From positions 1 to 19,558 of the forward strand of contig JAUIJW010000019.1 of assembly GCA_030431085.1 (NCBI GenBank): a stretch of 19,558 nucleotides of DNA. The letters run 5' to 3'. Below the pieces are notes generated by a model. It did no database searches, had not been told where the DNA came from, and worked only from the letters and a program-made list of their open reading frames with translations. The translations under genes were made by a program, and so were the position numbers. The stretch comes from Bacteroidia bacterium (GTDB taxonomy: Bacteria > Bacteroidota > Bacteroidia > Flavobacteriales > Flavobacteriaceae). Positions 8,253-16,234 of the stretch are shown here, piece by piece; position 1 is the first letter of the stretch, and each line of letters begins with the position of its first letter.

Positions 8253-9208
8253 ATGATAAAAAAAGCACTCTATTAGCACTAGCATTATGGATAAGCATTT
8301 TAGCTAATGCTCAAGACAATCGATATCTACTAGATGCCGACACAGGCAATGAAATGGACGACTTCTATGCCATCGTAAAAGCCATTGTCGATCCAAAGAT
8401 GGAATTAATTGCTCTTAACTCTGCCCATTTTAACAGCACGCAAATTTATACAGACAGCGTATGGAATGGCAATCGCGTGACTAACTTTAATACCGTTGCA
8501 ATTTCTCAAGCTTATAACGAAGAGATTTTAAGAAAATTAAACAAAACTGATATTCCGCATCCGCTAGGTTGTCATAGGAAGTTAGGATTTCCCTGGGGAT
8601 ATTATCCATCGGCTATTATTCCTAAATCACCTGCTGTAGATTTTATTATTGCCGAAGCTAAAAAGGCATCGCCACAAAATAAATTAAAAGTTATTTGTAT
8701 AGGGGCATCGACCAATTTGGCCGCTGCCATAGAAACTGAACCCAGTATAGCCTCGAACATCCACGCCTTTCTTTTAGGCGCTCGATTTAATAAAGACACT
8801 AACGTTTGGAACAAAAGTGAGTTTAATATTCAAAGAGATTTAAATGCCTTTGATGCCTTATTAAATCAGCTTGACCTTGAAATGACTGTCATGCCAATTA
8901 CAACGGCAAGACCTTATGTATTTAGAAAAACACCTACCCTGAAAAAGCTATATGCCCTCAACCACCCGGTGACTGATTTATTAGGCGATATATGGACAGA
9001 TATTAACGCCGCAGAAGAACGTGTGATGTGGGATTTAGCATTGGTTATTGCTTTACAGAATCCTCAATTAGCTACCTTAGAAGAGCGACCAGCTCCACCA
9101 GAAAACAAAAGAGAAACTTTATCTGTTTACACGGCTATTAATTTACAAGGAATGTACGATGATTTCTGGGATACCATTACAGATTATTTCGCCAATAAGA
9201 AAGACTAA
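8253..9208 (+). pseudogene. Secreted inosine/uridine-preferring nucleoside hydrolase-like protein, 5' frameshift
   Basis: The IUNH core is clear: DADTGNEMDDF (the DxDxxxxxDD calcium/ribose site), GASTNLAAAI, FNIQRDLNAF and the distal WDLALVIAL Asp. These enzymes hydrolyse N-glycosidic bonds of nucleosides. The mature frame has no ATG until 8354, inside the catalytic Asp cluster, which cannot be the real start. ATG 8253 opens a signal peptide in a neighbouring frame; adding one A to the A7 run at 8258-8264 joins them as MIKKSTLLALALWISILANAQ, a good Sec signal, giving a 318-residue protein. It could be a sequencing deletion, a real mutation, or slippage: A AAA AAA is in the correct phase for -1 frameshifting. 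The stop overlaps by 4 bp the convergent gene at 9205. Export of an IUNH is uncommon and suggests an extracellular or periplasmic N-glycoside. Confidence 0.85.
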
Positions 9209-10320
9209 AACTTTATTATTTTCTCTATAATCTGAGTACCATTGTTTATCTTAATAATGATATGATTAGAAGTATATTCAATATGTTCTACAGACTTAAA
9301 TTTTGAATTGATAGGCAATAAAAACATATAATAGAATTTATTTATATGTTCACCTGCATCGATATACTCAAATGAATTTTTACCAAAAAATCGCGAATCA
9401 TTAGACATCAAATATTCAAAAGATTGCCACATTCCGCAGGTGGCAAACTCAATCGCCCTACCTTTTACTTTTCCATCTTCATATTGATGCCATACATTGA
9501 GCCAAGGATAGGCATTAATATCCCATACATACCCAATTAAAAAGCCCTCCTCTACATTGGCCAAAGTAGCCCAACCTTGTAATGTATTCTTAGGAAAAAT
9601 ATGAGATGATACGAAACTCTTATCTACTTGCCCAGACCGTGTTAAATCTACTTTACCATCTGGCAACACTGCATTCGGCCATTGATAACTGGTATCTTCA
9701 ATATCAATATAAGAGGTTCTTTTGTACTGCCCATTTTGATAAAATCCTTTACCGGCATTAGAATTTAAAATGGTCTTTTGATTGATAAATTGCCCTCCAA
9801 ATGTAGCATGCTGTAAAATATTATATGGCCTCCCGATAGGTAAGTTATTGGTTATTTGCTCTTCCACCTTGATTAATGGAGCCTTATCAAACAAAGATAT
9901 CTTCCTTGTAATATCTAATCTTTCTACGGGTGATTTACAGGCTGTTTCTATAGTTTGTATACCATTACGGCTAATGATGTTTTGTGTTATAACCCAACGC
10001 TGGGTATTAACCTCCCCATAAAATTTTATTCCAGCAGCTTGCTCTCCTTCTGTTGGCATACCCCAAGTTCCTAAAGCTAAAAAATGACCTTGAAATGAGT
10101 AACCTCCAATATTGGTGCTTGGCAACCTGTCATCTGGCAATTTCCAATCTAAAGGGCTTATATTTTTATTTTTTAATTCGAATTTAGTGAAGGCAGACCC
10201 GTTTATCGTACCTTCAAACCTAACCTTATCATTCTCTAATATTATCATGTTTTTTTCTTGACTATTACCAATTGAAAATTGTAGTAACAACACAATTATT
10301 ACTGTATTTTTTAGTATCAT
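9205..10320 (-). CDS. Secreted protein of unknown function, possibly galactose-mutarotase-like fold
   Basis: A protein of 371 residues with a signal peptide (MILKNTVIIVLLLQFSIGNSQ). I place the start at 10320 because a good promoter box at 10336-10343 would overlap the upstream ATG at 10338, and the shorter start gives the cleaner signal. The body is rich in beta-strands. Stretches such as LDWKLPDDRLPSTNIGGYSF, YNILQHATFGGQF, GFLIGYVWDINAYPWLNVWHQY and the late FYYMFLLP resemble the way mutarotase-like beta-sandwich proteins are laid out, but I see no diagnostic catalytic pair, so this is a fold-level guess. It is single, converges with the nucleoside hydrolase, and is divergent from the permease operon, suggesting shared regulation. 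A role in sugar ring or anomer handling is plausible, not shown. Confidence 0.7.
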   Translation of the reverse strand: MILKNTVIIVLLLQFSIGNSQEKNMIILENDKVRFEGTINGSAFTKFELKNKNISPLDWKLPDDRLPSTNIGGYSFQGHFLALGTWGMPTEGEQAAGIKFYGEVNTQRWVITQNIISRNGIQTIETACKSPVERLDITRKISLFDKAPLIKVEEQITNNLPIGRPYNILQHATFGGQFINQKTILNSNAGKGFYQNGQYKRTSYIDIEDTSYQWPNAVLPDGKVDLTRSGQVDKSFVSSHIFPKNTLQGWATLANVEEGFLIGYVWDINAYPWLNVWHQYEDGKVKGRAIEFATCGMWQSFEYLMSNDSRFFGKNSFEYIDAGEHINKFYYMFLLPINSKFKSVEHIEYTSNHIIIKINNGTQIIEKIIKF

Positions 10321-10335
10321 ATTCACAATATATTT

Positions 10336-10365
10336 CAAAAGTAAAAGTCTATTCTATTTTTCAAA
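10336..10365 (-). promoter_or_regulatory. Flavobacterial promoter that fixes the start of the 9205-10320 gene
   Basis: On the minus strand TTTG (10365-10362), an 18-bp spacer and TACTTTTG (10343-10336) match the Bacteroidota consensus exactly. Transcription would begin near 10329, leaving about 9 nt before ATG 10320 and ruling out ATG 10338. I found no equally good box for the divergent permease in 10366-10485. Confidence 0.7.
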
Positions 10366-10485
10366 TTTTACTCTGTATTTCAAAATCATTAGTTTAAAAA
10401 GTATCTAGAAGTACATCTTTACCCACGACAACAATAGAAGAGTTGACAATTCACATTGCAATTCGGCTAATCTAAACACAAATCA

Positions 10486-11904
10486 ATGCAAATAAAAAAG
10501 TGGCTTAATCTAGGGGAGGCTAAAAATGTTAATGAATACGAAAGAGAACCCGTTCCTCAATCAAAAGTAAAAGGGTTTAAAGAATTTGTTGGCTTGGTAG
10601 CTGGTGAGCATATTGCTGGAACAGAATTTATTATTGGTCCTTTATTCGTATTGCACGGGGTAGGTGCCACTGATTTAATTTTGGGATTATTACTCGGTAA
10701 TATTTTGGCTACTTTAAGCTGGGCTCTTATATGCGCTCCAACCGCTGTAAAGACTAGATTAACCATTTTCTAGCAATTAGAAAAAATTTGTGGCTATAAT
10801 TTAGTCTCTATCTATAATTTCGTCAATGGTTTACAATTTGCCGCTGTAGCAGCCGCTATGATAATGGTATCTGCCTCTGCTATTGGCATATTGCTTGGCG
10901 TAAAAGGCCCTGGACTTACCAGCTTATATCCAGATAGCTTATCATGGGTATTAATTATTATAACGGTAGGTTCTGTTATAACCATTGTGGCTACCTTTGG
11001 ATTTGAAATTGTGGCCAAATTTTCATCACTTTTCGCTCCTTGGATGCCTCTAATTTTTTTAGCTGCTGGTATCGCTGTTTTACCACAATTAGGCGTAACA
11101 GGTATAGATAATTTTTGGGAAATTGCTAAGGAGAAAATTTGGACTGGTATACCGGTTGAAGGGCAAACAAAATACACATTTTGGCATGTGATGATTTTTG
11201 CTTGGCTATGTAATAATGCCATGCACATAGGTTTATCTGATATGACAATTTACCGATATGCCAAAAAATCCACCTATGGATTTGCTTCCGCCTTTGGGAT
11301 GTTTATTGGTCACTTTATGGCATGGATCGCTTCGGGTATCTTATGTGTCCTGGTCATTAGTCAAGGCAATGAAAATCCAACTCCAGGCGAGATTGCTTAT
11401 TTAGGCGCAGGTATTGCCGGTTTAATTTGTGTTGTTGTGGCAGGATGGACAACCGCAAACCCCACTATTTATAGAGCTGGCTTAGCAATTCAAGCCTTAG
11501 TTCCTTCAATGAAACGTTGCAAAATCACCATTATAGTTGGTATACTGTCAATTACTTTAGCCTGTTTTCCGCTTATTGTAAGTAAACTAGACCAGTTTTT
11601 AGGGCTCTATGCCTTGGTTGCTGCACCAGTTGGCGCTGTGGTTTTAGTTGATATTTTCTTATTCCCAAAAATAGGGCTAATCTCCAATTTGGCAGAACTC
11701 CTCAAACTTAAATTTAACTTGTCTGTAGCCTTAACATGGGGTATCGCCATGGCTACTGGTTATTTCTTATATAATTATTTTAACTCTGATTTCTACTTCT
11801 TTATGGCTTTACCCGGCTGGTTTACCGCAGTTATCTTATACACTATACTAGCCTATATTCAACAAAAAATAGTAATCAATAAAATCAAGAGCGCTCAGGC
11901 ATGA
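10486..11904 (+). pseudogene. NCS1-family nucleobase:cation symporter (cytosine/purine permease type) with in-frame amber codon
   Basis: The reading frame spans 473 codons including both stops, normal for NCS1 permeases with 12 membrane helices. The first part has EREPVPQSKVKGFKEF then GLVAGEHIAGTEFIIGPLF (helix 1); the later part contains GWTTANPTIYRAG and multiple hydrophobic helices to the C-terminus. At 10771-10773 a TAG follows LTIF, and the same frame continues without a gap as QLEKICGYNLVSIYNFVNG. So this is a single substitution, likely Tyr (TAT/TAC) to stop, not a frameshift. As given, translation yields a 95-residue fragment. It should import a nucleobase or related heterocycle across the inner membrane. 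It leads the plus-strand operon and pairs logically with the nucleoside hydrolase at 8253. Exact substrate unknown. Confidence 0.85.
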
Positions 11905-12080
11905 AAAACTTATTAAAAATACTATCATATATCGCTTTGGCATTAACTATTATCCCAGCCTTTTTAGTATTCAAAGGGCTTATTTCGGATCAAGTTTATA
12001 AATCACTCATTTTAGCCGGAACTATTGGCTGGTTAATTACCGCGCCTTTCTGGATCTTTAAAGAAAAAGAAAATGCTTAA
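11901..12080 (+). CDS. Small two-helix membrane protein coupled to the permease
   Basis: A 59-residue reading frame starting at ATG 11901, which overlaps the permease stop as ATGA, and ending at TAA 12080, 8 bp inside the next gene (ATG 12073). Two hydrophobic segments, about residues 4-25 and 34-53, are separated by a short loop with GLISDQVYKS; the tail is KEKENA, positive then acidic. The overlaps at both ends indicate translational coupling. I do not recognise a family. The position suggests an accessory or stabilising subunit of the permease, as seen for other small proteins coded directly behind transporters; this is inference. The tight packing argues that it is a real gene. Confidence 0.75.
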   Translation: MKNLLKILSYIALALTIIPAFLVFKGLISDQVYKSLILAGTIGWLITAPFWIFKEKENA

Positions 12081-13593
12081 AAACAACTTACTCATTATTT
12101 TTATACTTCTACTTTCAATAGCTTGCTCAAAAGCACCATTAAAAGTAACTCAAGGAGCAACACGATCAATTTATCCAGACATGATTGGTGTCAATGGTAA
12201 TTTGGCACATATAGATAAGCCTTGGAATAACGATAGTTTGGTGCAAGTAACAAAACAACTTGCTGTAACCAATTTTAGATATCCAGCTGGTTCATTAGGC
12301 AATTATTGGAACTGGGATACAGGTTGGCTTGACACCAATCTACCCGATAGCTTAATGATTAAATGGGTGGTAGAACAAGGTCTCACGAAAAGCAAAAACA
12401 GATATACATTAGAAAATTTTGCCGAGGGTCAAAAAAAATTAGGTTTCACTCCTGTTTTTATGCTGAATATGCTTTCTCAAGATTTAGATCACTCTGTAAG
12501 AAACTTACTAAGAGCTGAAAAGTTAGGACTACCCATTAAGTACATCGAACTAGGCAACGAATTATTTTTTAATCTTCCTTTAGAAATGTCTGTGTATCCC
12601 ACACCAGAAGATTATGGTAAAACTTGCAAAATCTGGATTGACTCTTTAAAACACCATTTTCCAGAGGCTAAATACGCAATAATTGGCAACTATTTAAAAC
12701 GTCGTAAGCGTCATACAGATTGGACGACCAGAGCCTTGGCTCATTGTGATAATGCCGATGCCGTAACTTATCATAAATATAGTCCTGCTGGCATCGATGG
12801 TAAACAAGAAAGGAAAAAAATTACTCCAGGTACTGAAGGCATTTCGGATTTACTTACTGCAACAAGAAAAAGTGACGCAAAAGACATTAAAGACATCCAA
12901 AAATGGGAAATTGACCTCTTAAAAAACGACACCGCTTATGCAAATTTTTTACATACTGCCGAGCATGCTGCTCGTAATTATAAAAATATTAACGCTCCAG
13001 AAGGTGTAGAGATTTGGGTAACCGAATTTAACATGAGGGATGATAATAGCGCCCTTAGAGGCACTTGGGCCAACACGCTATATATTGCTAAATATTACGA
13101 AGAATTTTTAAATTCACCAGTGACAATTACCAATATACATAATATAATCGGTGATAAATTTCAACAAATTTTTTCAAACAATACATTACTAAATCATATA
13201 AAATGGACTAATGTTACGTCTAAACCATGGACATTATCGGCGGCTGGTATAGCCACAAGTATTTTTGCTAGCGCTACTAAGGAAATGCAAAGTGCCACGG
13301 TATTAAGCCTCAATGAATCCTTACAAATTATGGATGATAGAGGAAACTCAGTTTCAACTTTTGGAGGGTGGATATTTTCATCAGACCAATCTAAACGTAT
13401 AGTACTTATCAATTATGGTAAAGACCCACTTACTATTGATGTTTCTAATTTAGGTAATTTTAAAACCGTTAGAATGTATATGGCCCCATCAGAAAAATAC
13501 ATCACCAAAGGATTTTCTGATATTAATATCATAGAAAATCAATTTACCAATGCCCTTAAATTAGAACCTTTTTCATTCACCCTAATAGAATAA
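12073..13593 (+). CDS. Lipoprotein glycoside hydrolase of clan GH-A type (GH51/GH39-like)
   Basis: A 506-residue protein with lipoprotein signal (LSIAC, lipid Cys18). The middle reads as a (beta/alpha)8 barrel: NFRYPAGSLGNYWNW at 67-81 resembles the RYPGG barrel entry of GH51 arabinofuranosidases, YIELGNELF places a likely acid/base E163 after strand 4, and EIWVTEFNM places a likely nucleophile E318 after strand 7. An Asn before E163 is the clan GH-A signature. The last 120 residues look like the beta-sandwich that accompanies such barrels (RIVLINYGKDPLTIDV). Exact GH family is uncertain and it may be unclassified. It is 7 bp upstream of the third sulfatase and overlaps the small membrane protein, so it is co-translated with both. 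Likely an exo-acting enzyme on an arabinose-like or uronic residue. Confidence 0.8.
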   Translation: MLKNNLLIIFILLLSIACSKAPLKVTQGATRSIYPDMIGVNGNLAHIDKPWNNDSLVQVTKQLAVTNFRYPAGSLGNYWNWDTGWLDTNLPDSLMIKWVVEQGLTKSKNRYTLENFAEGQKKLGFTPVFMLNMLSQDLDHSVRNLLRAEKLGLPIKYIELGNELFFNLPLEMSVYPTPEDYGKTCKIWIDSLKHHFPEAKYAIIGNYLKRRKRHTDWTTRALAHCDNADAVTYHKYSPAGIDGKQERKKITPGTEGISDLLTATRKSDAKDIKDIQKWEIDLLKNDTAYANFLHTAEHAARNYKNINAPEGVEIWVTEFNMRDDNSALRGTWANTLYIAKYYEEFLNSPVTITNIHNIIGDKFQQIFSNNTLLNHIKWTNVTSKPWTLSAAGIATSIFASATKEMQSATVLSLNESLQIMDDRGNSVSTFGGWIFSSDQSKRIVLINYGKDPLTIDVSNLGNFKTVRMYMAPSEKYITKGFSDINIIENQFTNALKLEPFSFTLIE

Positions 13594-13600
13594 ACTAATA

Positions 13601-14845
13601 ATGAATATCAAACACTTCTATTTCATTGTAGGGCTTTTTAGCATATTGGCGTCATGCCAAAATCCTAAACAAGCTAATCCAGAAGAGCCCCAGCCATCAC
13701 AACCTAATATCATTTGGTTTGTTGCAGAAGATATTAGTCCGAGGTTTTCATTTTACGGAGATACGCTTGCACTAACACCTGCCTTAGATGCTTTGGCTAA
13801 TAAAGGTATTGTTTACGAAAATGCCTTTACCGTATCTGGCGTGTGTGCTCCTAGCCGTTCTTCAATGATTACAGGTTGTTACCCATCATCTATAGGCACA
13901 CAGCATATGCGCCAATCAAAAAGCGTGATTCCTATGCCAGGCGTACCTAATTACAATGCAGTTCCTCCACCTGAAATTAAAGCCTTTCCAGAGCTTTTAA
14001 GAGCCCATGGATATTGGACCGCTAGTTACCGCAAACTCGATTACCAATTTGGTAAACCATTTACCATTTGGGACAGTATTTCGGAAGAACCACATTGGAG
14101 ACAACGGCCTAAAAGCGATAAAAACAAACCTTTTTTTATTTACAACACTTACGAAATTACGCATGAAATCAATATCTGGCCAGACGAAACAAAAGAGCAA
14201 TTCTTCATCGACAAAAACATCGATAAAAATGTTTTGGCTAAAGACGTTGTAGTAAGGCCTCCATTAGATAGTATGGGGCGTACCATTAAATTAGAAGATG
14301 TTACCGTACCTCCTTATTTACCAGATAATGACATTACCAGAGACCATCTGGTAAGACTCTATTATAATGCCATGAGAATGGATCAACAAATTGCTAAAGT
14401 TTTAGCCGATTTAAAAGAAGATGGCTTAGAAGAAAGTACAATATTATTTTTTATGAGCGATCATGGTGACTGCCTTCCAAGAGGTAAACGATGGCTGTAC
14501 GACTCTGGAACTAAAAGTCCTTTAGTTGTTTACATACCAGACCAATACCTGCCCAAAGGGTTTAAACAGCATGGTCGAGATTCAAATTTATACAGTTTTC
14601 TTGATTTACCACCCACCGTGTTAGAAATGGCCGGCATAGAGGTTCCTAATTGGGTTCAAGGTAAAAGCATTATTTCTACCCTACAAAAAGAACCTAGAAC
14701 TTACATTTATGGCAGTAGAGATAGAATGGACAATCGATATGATATAAGAAGATCTATCAGAAATAAAAAATACCGTTACCTCAAAAACTTTGAGCCCCAA
14801 TGTAAAATGTATGCAATCTATGTTATTTGTAAAAGCTCCTGGTAA
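13601..14845 (+). pseudogene. Lipoprotein S1-family sulfatase, C-terminus lost at a junction near 14795
   Basis: The lipoprotein signal ends LASC (Cys19). The sulfatase core shows metal ligands E43/D44 (VAEDIS, with Glu where the other two have Asp), VCAPSRSSMITG with Cys82 as formylglycine precursor, and MSDHGDCLPRGKRWLYDSGTKSP, like the sulfamidase-like group. Sequence typical of the family continues to RYLKNFEP (Pro399, codon 14795-14797). After that the frame reads 15 unrelated residues and stops at 14845, because the DNA has switched to the dioxygenase gene in another frame. Members of this group are about 450-550 residues, so roughly the last 80-110 residues (C-terminal subdomain) are missing. 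The catalytic residues remain, but folding is doubtful. The start 7 bp after the glycosidase is secure. Confidence 0.88.
14790..14800 (+). other. Deletion/assembly junction joining sulfatase to PhyH gene
   Basis: Sulfatase codons end in GAG CCC (14792-14797); PhyH codons begin in CCC AAT GTA (14796-14804). The short C-run is shared, so the break falls within 14794-14798, possibly at microhomology. About 0.5-0.6 kb of expected coding sequence (sulfatase C-terminus, PhyH N-terminus and any spacer) is absent. Confidence 0.75.
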
Positions 14846-15371
14846 ACAAGGGCAATCCTGGCATCAGGATGAATATTTTATCCCTACAAGAGATAAATCA
14901 CTAGTAGGTGCTTGGATTGCTATTGATGATGCTACAGTTGATAATGGATGCTTATGGATAATCCCCGGATCGCATAAACCAGGGAGTATCAAACCACGAA
15001 TTAAAAACAATAACTCAGATTATGCTGACCTAGAGACTTTAGATATTTCTAAATATTCAGAAGACAATATTATTCCCGTAGAGGTAAAAAAAGGTACAGT
15101 TATCTTTTTTAATGGCTATGTATTTCATAGCTCTCTACAAAACAAAACATCAAACAAATTTAGAACGGCTCTCGTTAACCATTATATGAGTGCAGAATCT
15201 ATGTTGCCTTGGGATCAAGATGGAAAATTGCCCTCTACCGAAGATTTAAGAGATATTATTATGGTCTGTGGTGCAGATCCCTATGCACATAAACCTATCG
15301 TCGATGTTAATAAACCTTATTTACGTCAGGCTTCTGTAAAATCAAAATTAGACGGGAATTATGACTATTAA
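14793..15371 (+). pseudogene. Phytanoyl-CoA dioxygenase (PhyH)-family Fe(II)/2-oxoglutarate oxygenase, N-terminus missing
   Basis: From about 14796 (PNVKCMQSMLFVKAPG) the sequence matches the second half of PhyH-family oxygenases. The iron site is intact: His and Asp in SWHQDEYF, distal His in YVFHSSLQN, and the 2-oxoglutarate Arg in KFRTALVNHY. GAWIAIDDATVDNGCLWIIPGSH is a family landmark. Relatives are about 260-290 residues; only about 192 are present, so 70-90 N-terminal residues are gone. No proper start exists; TTG 14790 or ATG 14811 could initiate a fragment. The gene ends 11 bp inside the TIM-barrel isomerase, indicating coupling. Such enzymes hydroxylate small molecules, for example methyl groups or phosphonates; here perhaps an O-methyl or modified sugar, which is inference. 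Confidence 0.85.
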
Positions 15372-16176
15372 ATATTTTTGCCCTTATTGGGGAAGTGAAA
15401 CTTTAGAGGTAAAAACCTTTGTTGAACAGGTTAAACATGCAGGATATGATGGTGTAGAATATGCCATAGCACAGAACTCAGACATGAATGCTGTTGATAC
15501 ATTTTGGAATCTAGCACAACAAAAAGGCTTGTCGATTATCTTGCAACATTTTGACACTTTTGATGCCGATTTTAACGAACATTTAGAAAAATATCAATCA
15601 TGGTTTGAAAAAATAAGCCAGTATCCATGCGTTAAAATTAATTCGCAAACGGGCAAAGATTATTTTACTTTCGAACAAAACCAAAAACTTATCGAGTTTA
15701 CATTTCAATATGCTAAATTGCATGATGTTGAAATTGTTCATGAAACGCACCGCAATAAATTTAGCTTTGCGGCACACATTACGAAAACATTCTTAGAAAA
15801 AATACCCGATTTAAGAGTTACCTTAGACATTTCTCATTGGGTTAATGTTGCAGAATCATACTTAGAAGATCAGCAACAAGCTGTAGATCTTGCGATTTCA
15901 AGAACAGATCATATCCATGCGCGCGTTGGTTTTCCAGAAGGGCCACAAGTTACAGACCCTAGAGCTCCTGAATGCAAAGAGGCATTAGATAAACATTTAT
16001 ATTGGTGGGATGCTGTAATTGAGCAAAAGTCTAAAACCGACCAACCCCTTACCATTACACCCGAATTTGGCCCATATCCTTATTTAACACACTTACCACA
16101 TTCTTTTAAACCAATTGCTAATCAATGGGATATTAATGTATACATGATGAATCTTCTAAAAACCAGGTACCTTTAA
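15361..16176 (+). CDS. Sugar phosphate isomerase/epimerase (xylose isomerase-like TIM barrel)
   Basis: A 271-residue cytoplasmic (alpha/beta)8 protein of the AP-endonuclease-2/xylose-isomerase-like superfamily. Likely metal ligands are E128 (VHETH), D156 (LDISHW), H186 (HIHARVG) and E235 (TPEFGP), the usual Glu-Asp-His-Glu set. It has no signal peptide. The ATG at 15361 lies within the last codons of the PhyH gene (11-bp overlap), so the two are translationally coupled; PhyH-like oxygenases next to such barrels are a repeated arrangement in catabolic clusters of marine bacteria. Likely reaction: isomerisation or epimerisation of a sugar or sugar acid released by the operon's hydrolases, or oxidation follow-up. 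Last gene of the operon. Family firm, substrate unknown. Confidence 0.88.
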   Translation: MTIKYFCPYWGSETLEVKTFVEQVKHAGYDGVEYAIAQNSDMNAVDTFWNLAQQKGLSIILQHFDTFDADFNEHLEKYQSWFEKISQYPCVKINSQTGKDYFTFEQNQKLIEFTFQYAKLHDVEIVHETHRNKFSFAAHITKTFLEKIPDLRVTLDISHWVNVAESYLEDQQQAVDLAISRTDHIHARVGFPEGPQVTDPRAPECKEALDKHLYWWDAVIEQKSKTDQPLTITPEFGPYPYLTHLPHSFKPIANQWDINVYMMNLLKTRYL

Positions 16177-16222
16177 CCACATGTTGAGTTTTAATTTTTA
16201 ATTCGCATTTGCAATTAAACCC

Positions 16223-16230
16223 TATTTTTG
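16223..16230 (+). promoter_or_regulatory. TAnnTTTG-like box just before the ABC ATPase
   Basis: TATTTTTG matches the -7 consensus exactly but ends only 4 bp before ATG 16235 and has no TTG at normal spacing. If used, the transcript would begin at or inside the start codon (leaderless) or the true start is further in. Low certainty. Confidence 0.25.
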
Positions 16231-16234
16231 TGGT

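Noticed and set aside
8354..9208. Nucleoside hydrolase starting at ATG 8354
   Set aside because: This start would cut through the DADTGNEMDD metal site; the signal peptide and catalytic Asp residues lie upstream.
10812..11228. 138-codon open frame on the minus strand
   Set aside because: Antisense to conserved permease helices; it has no family likeness and is explained by the codon pattern of the plus-strand gene.
10858..11904. Separate permease gene starting at ATG 10858
   Set aside because: The same frame continues upstream through the TAG to 10486 with permease sequence, so it is the 3' part of one interrupted gene.
14007..14252. 81-codon frame inside the third sulfatase
   Set aside because: The sulfatase frame is intact here with family motifs on both sides, so this is a shadow frame.
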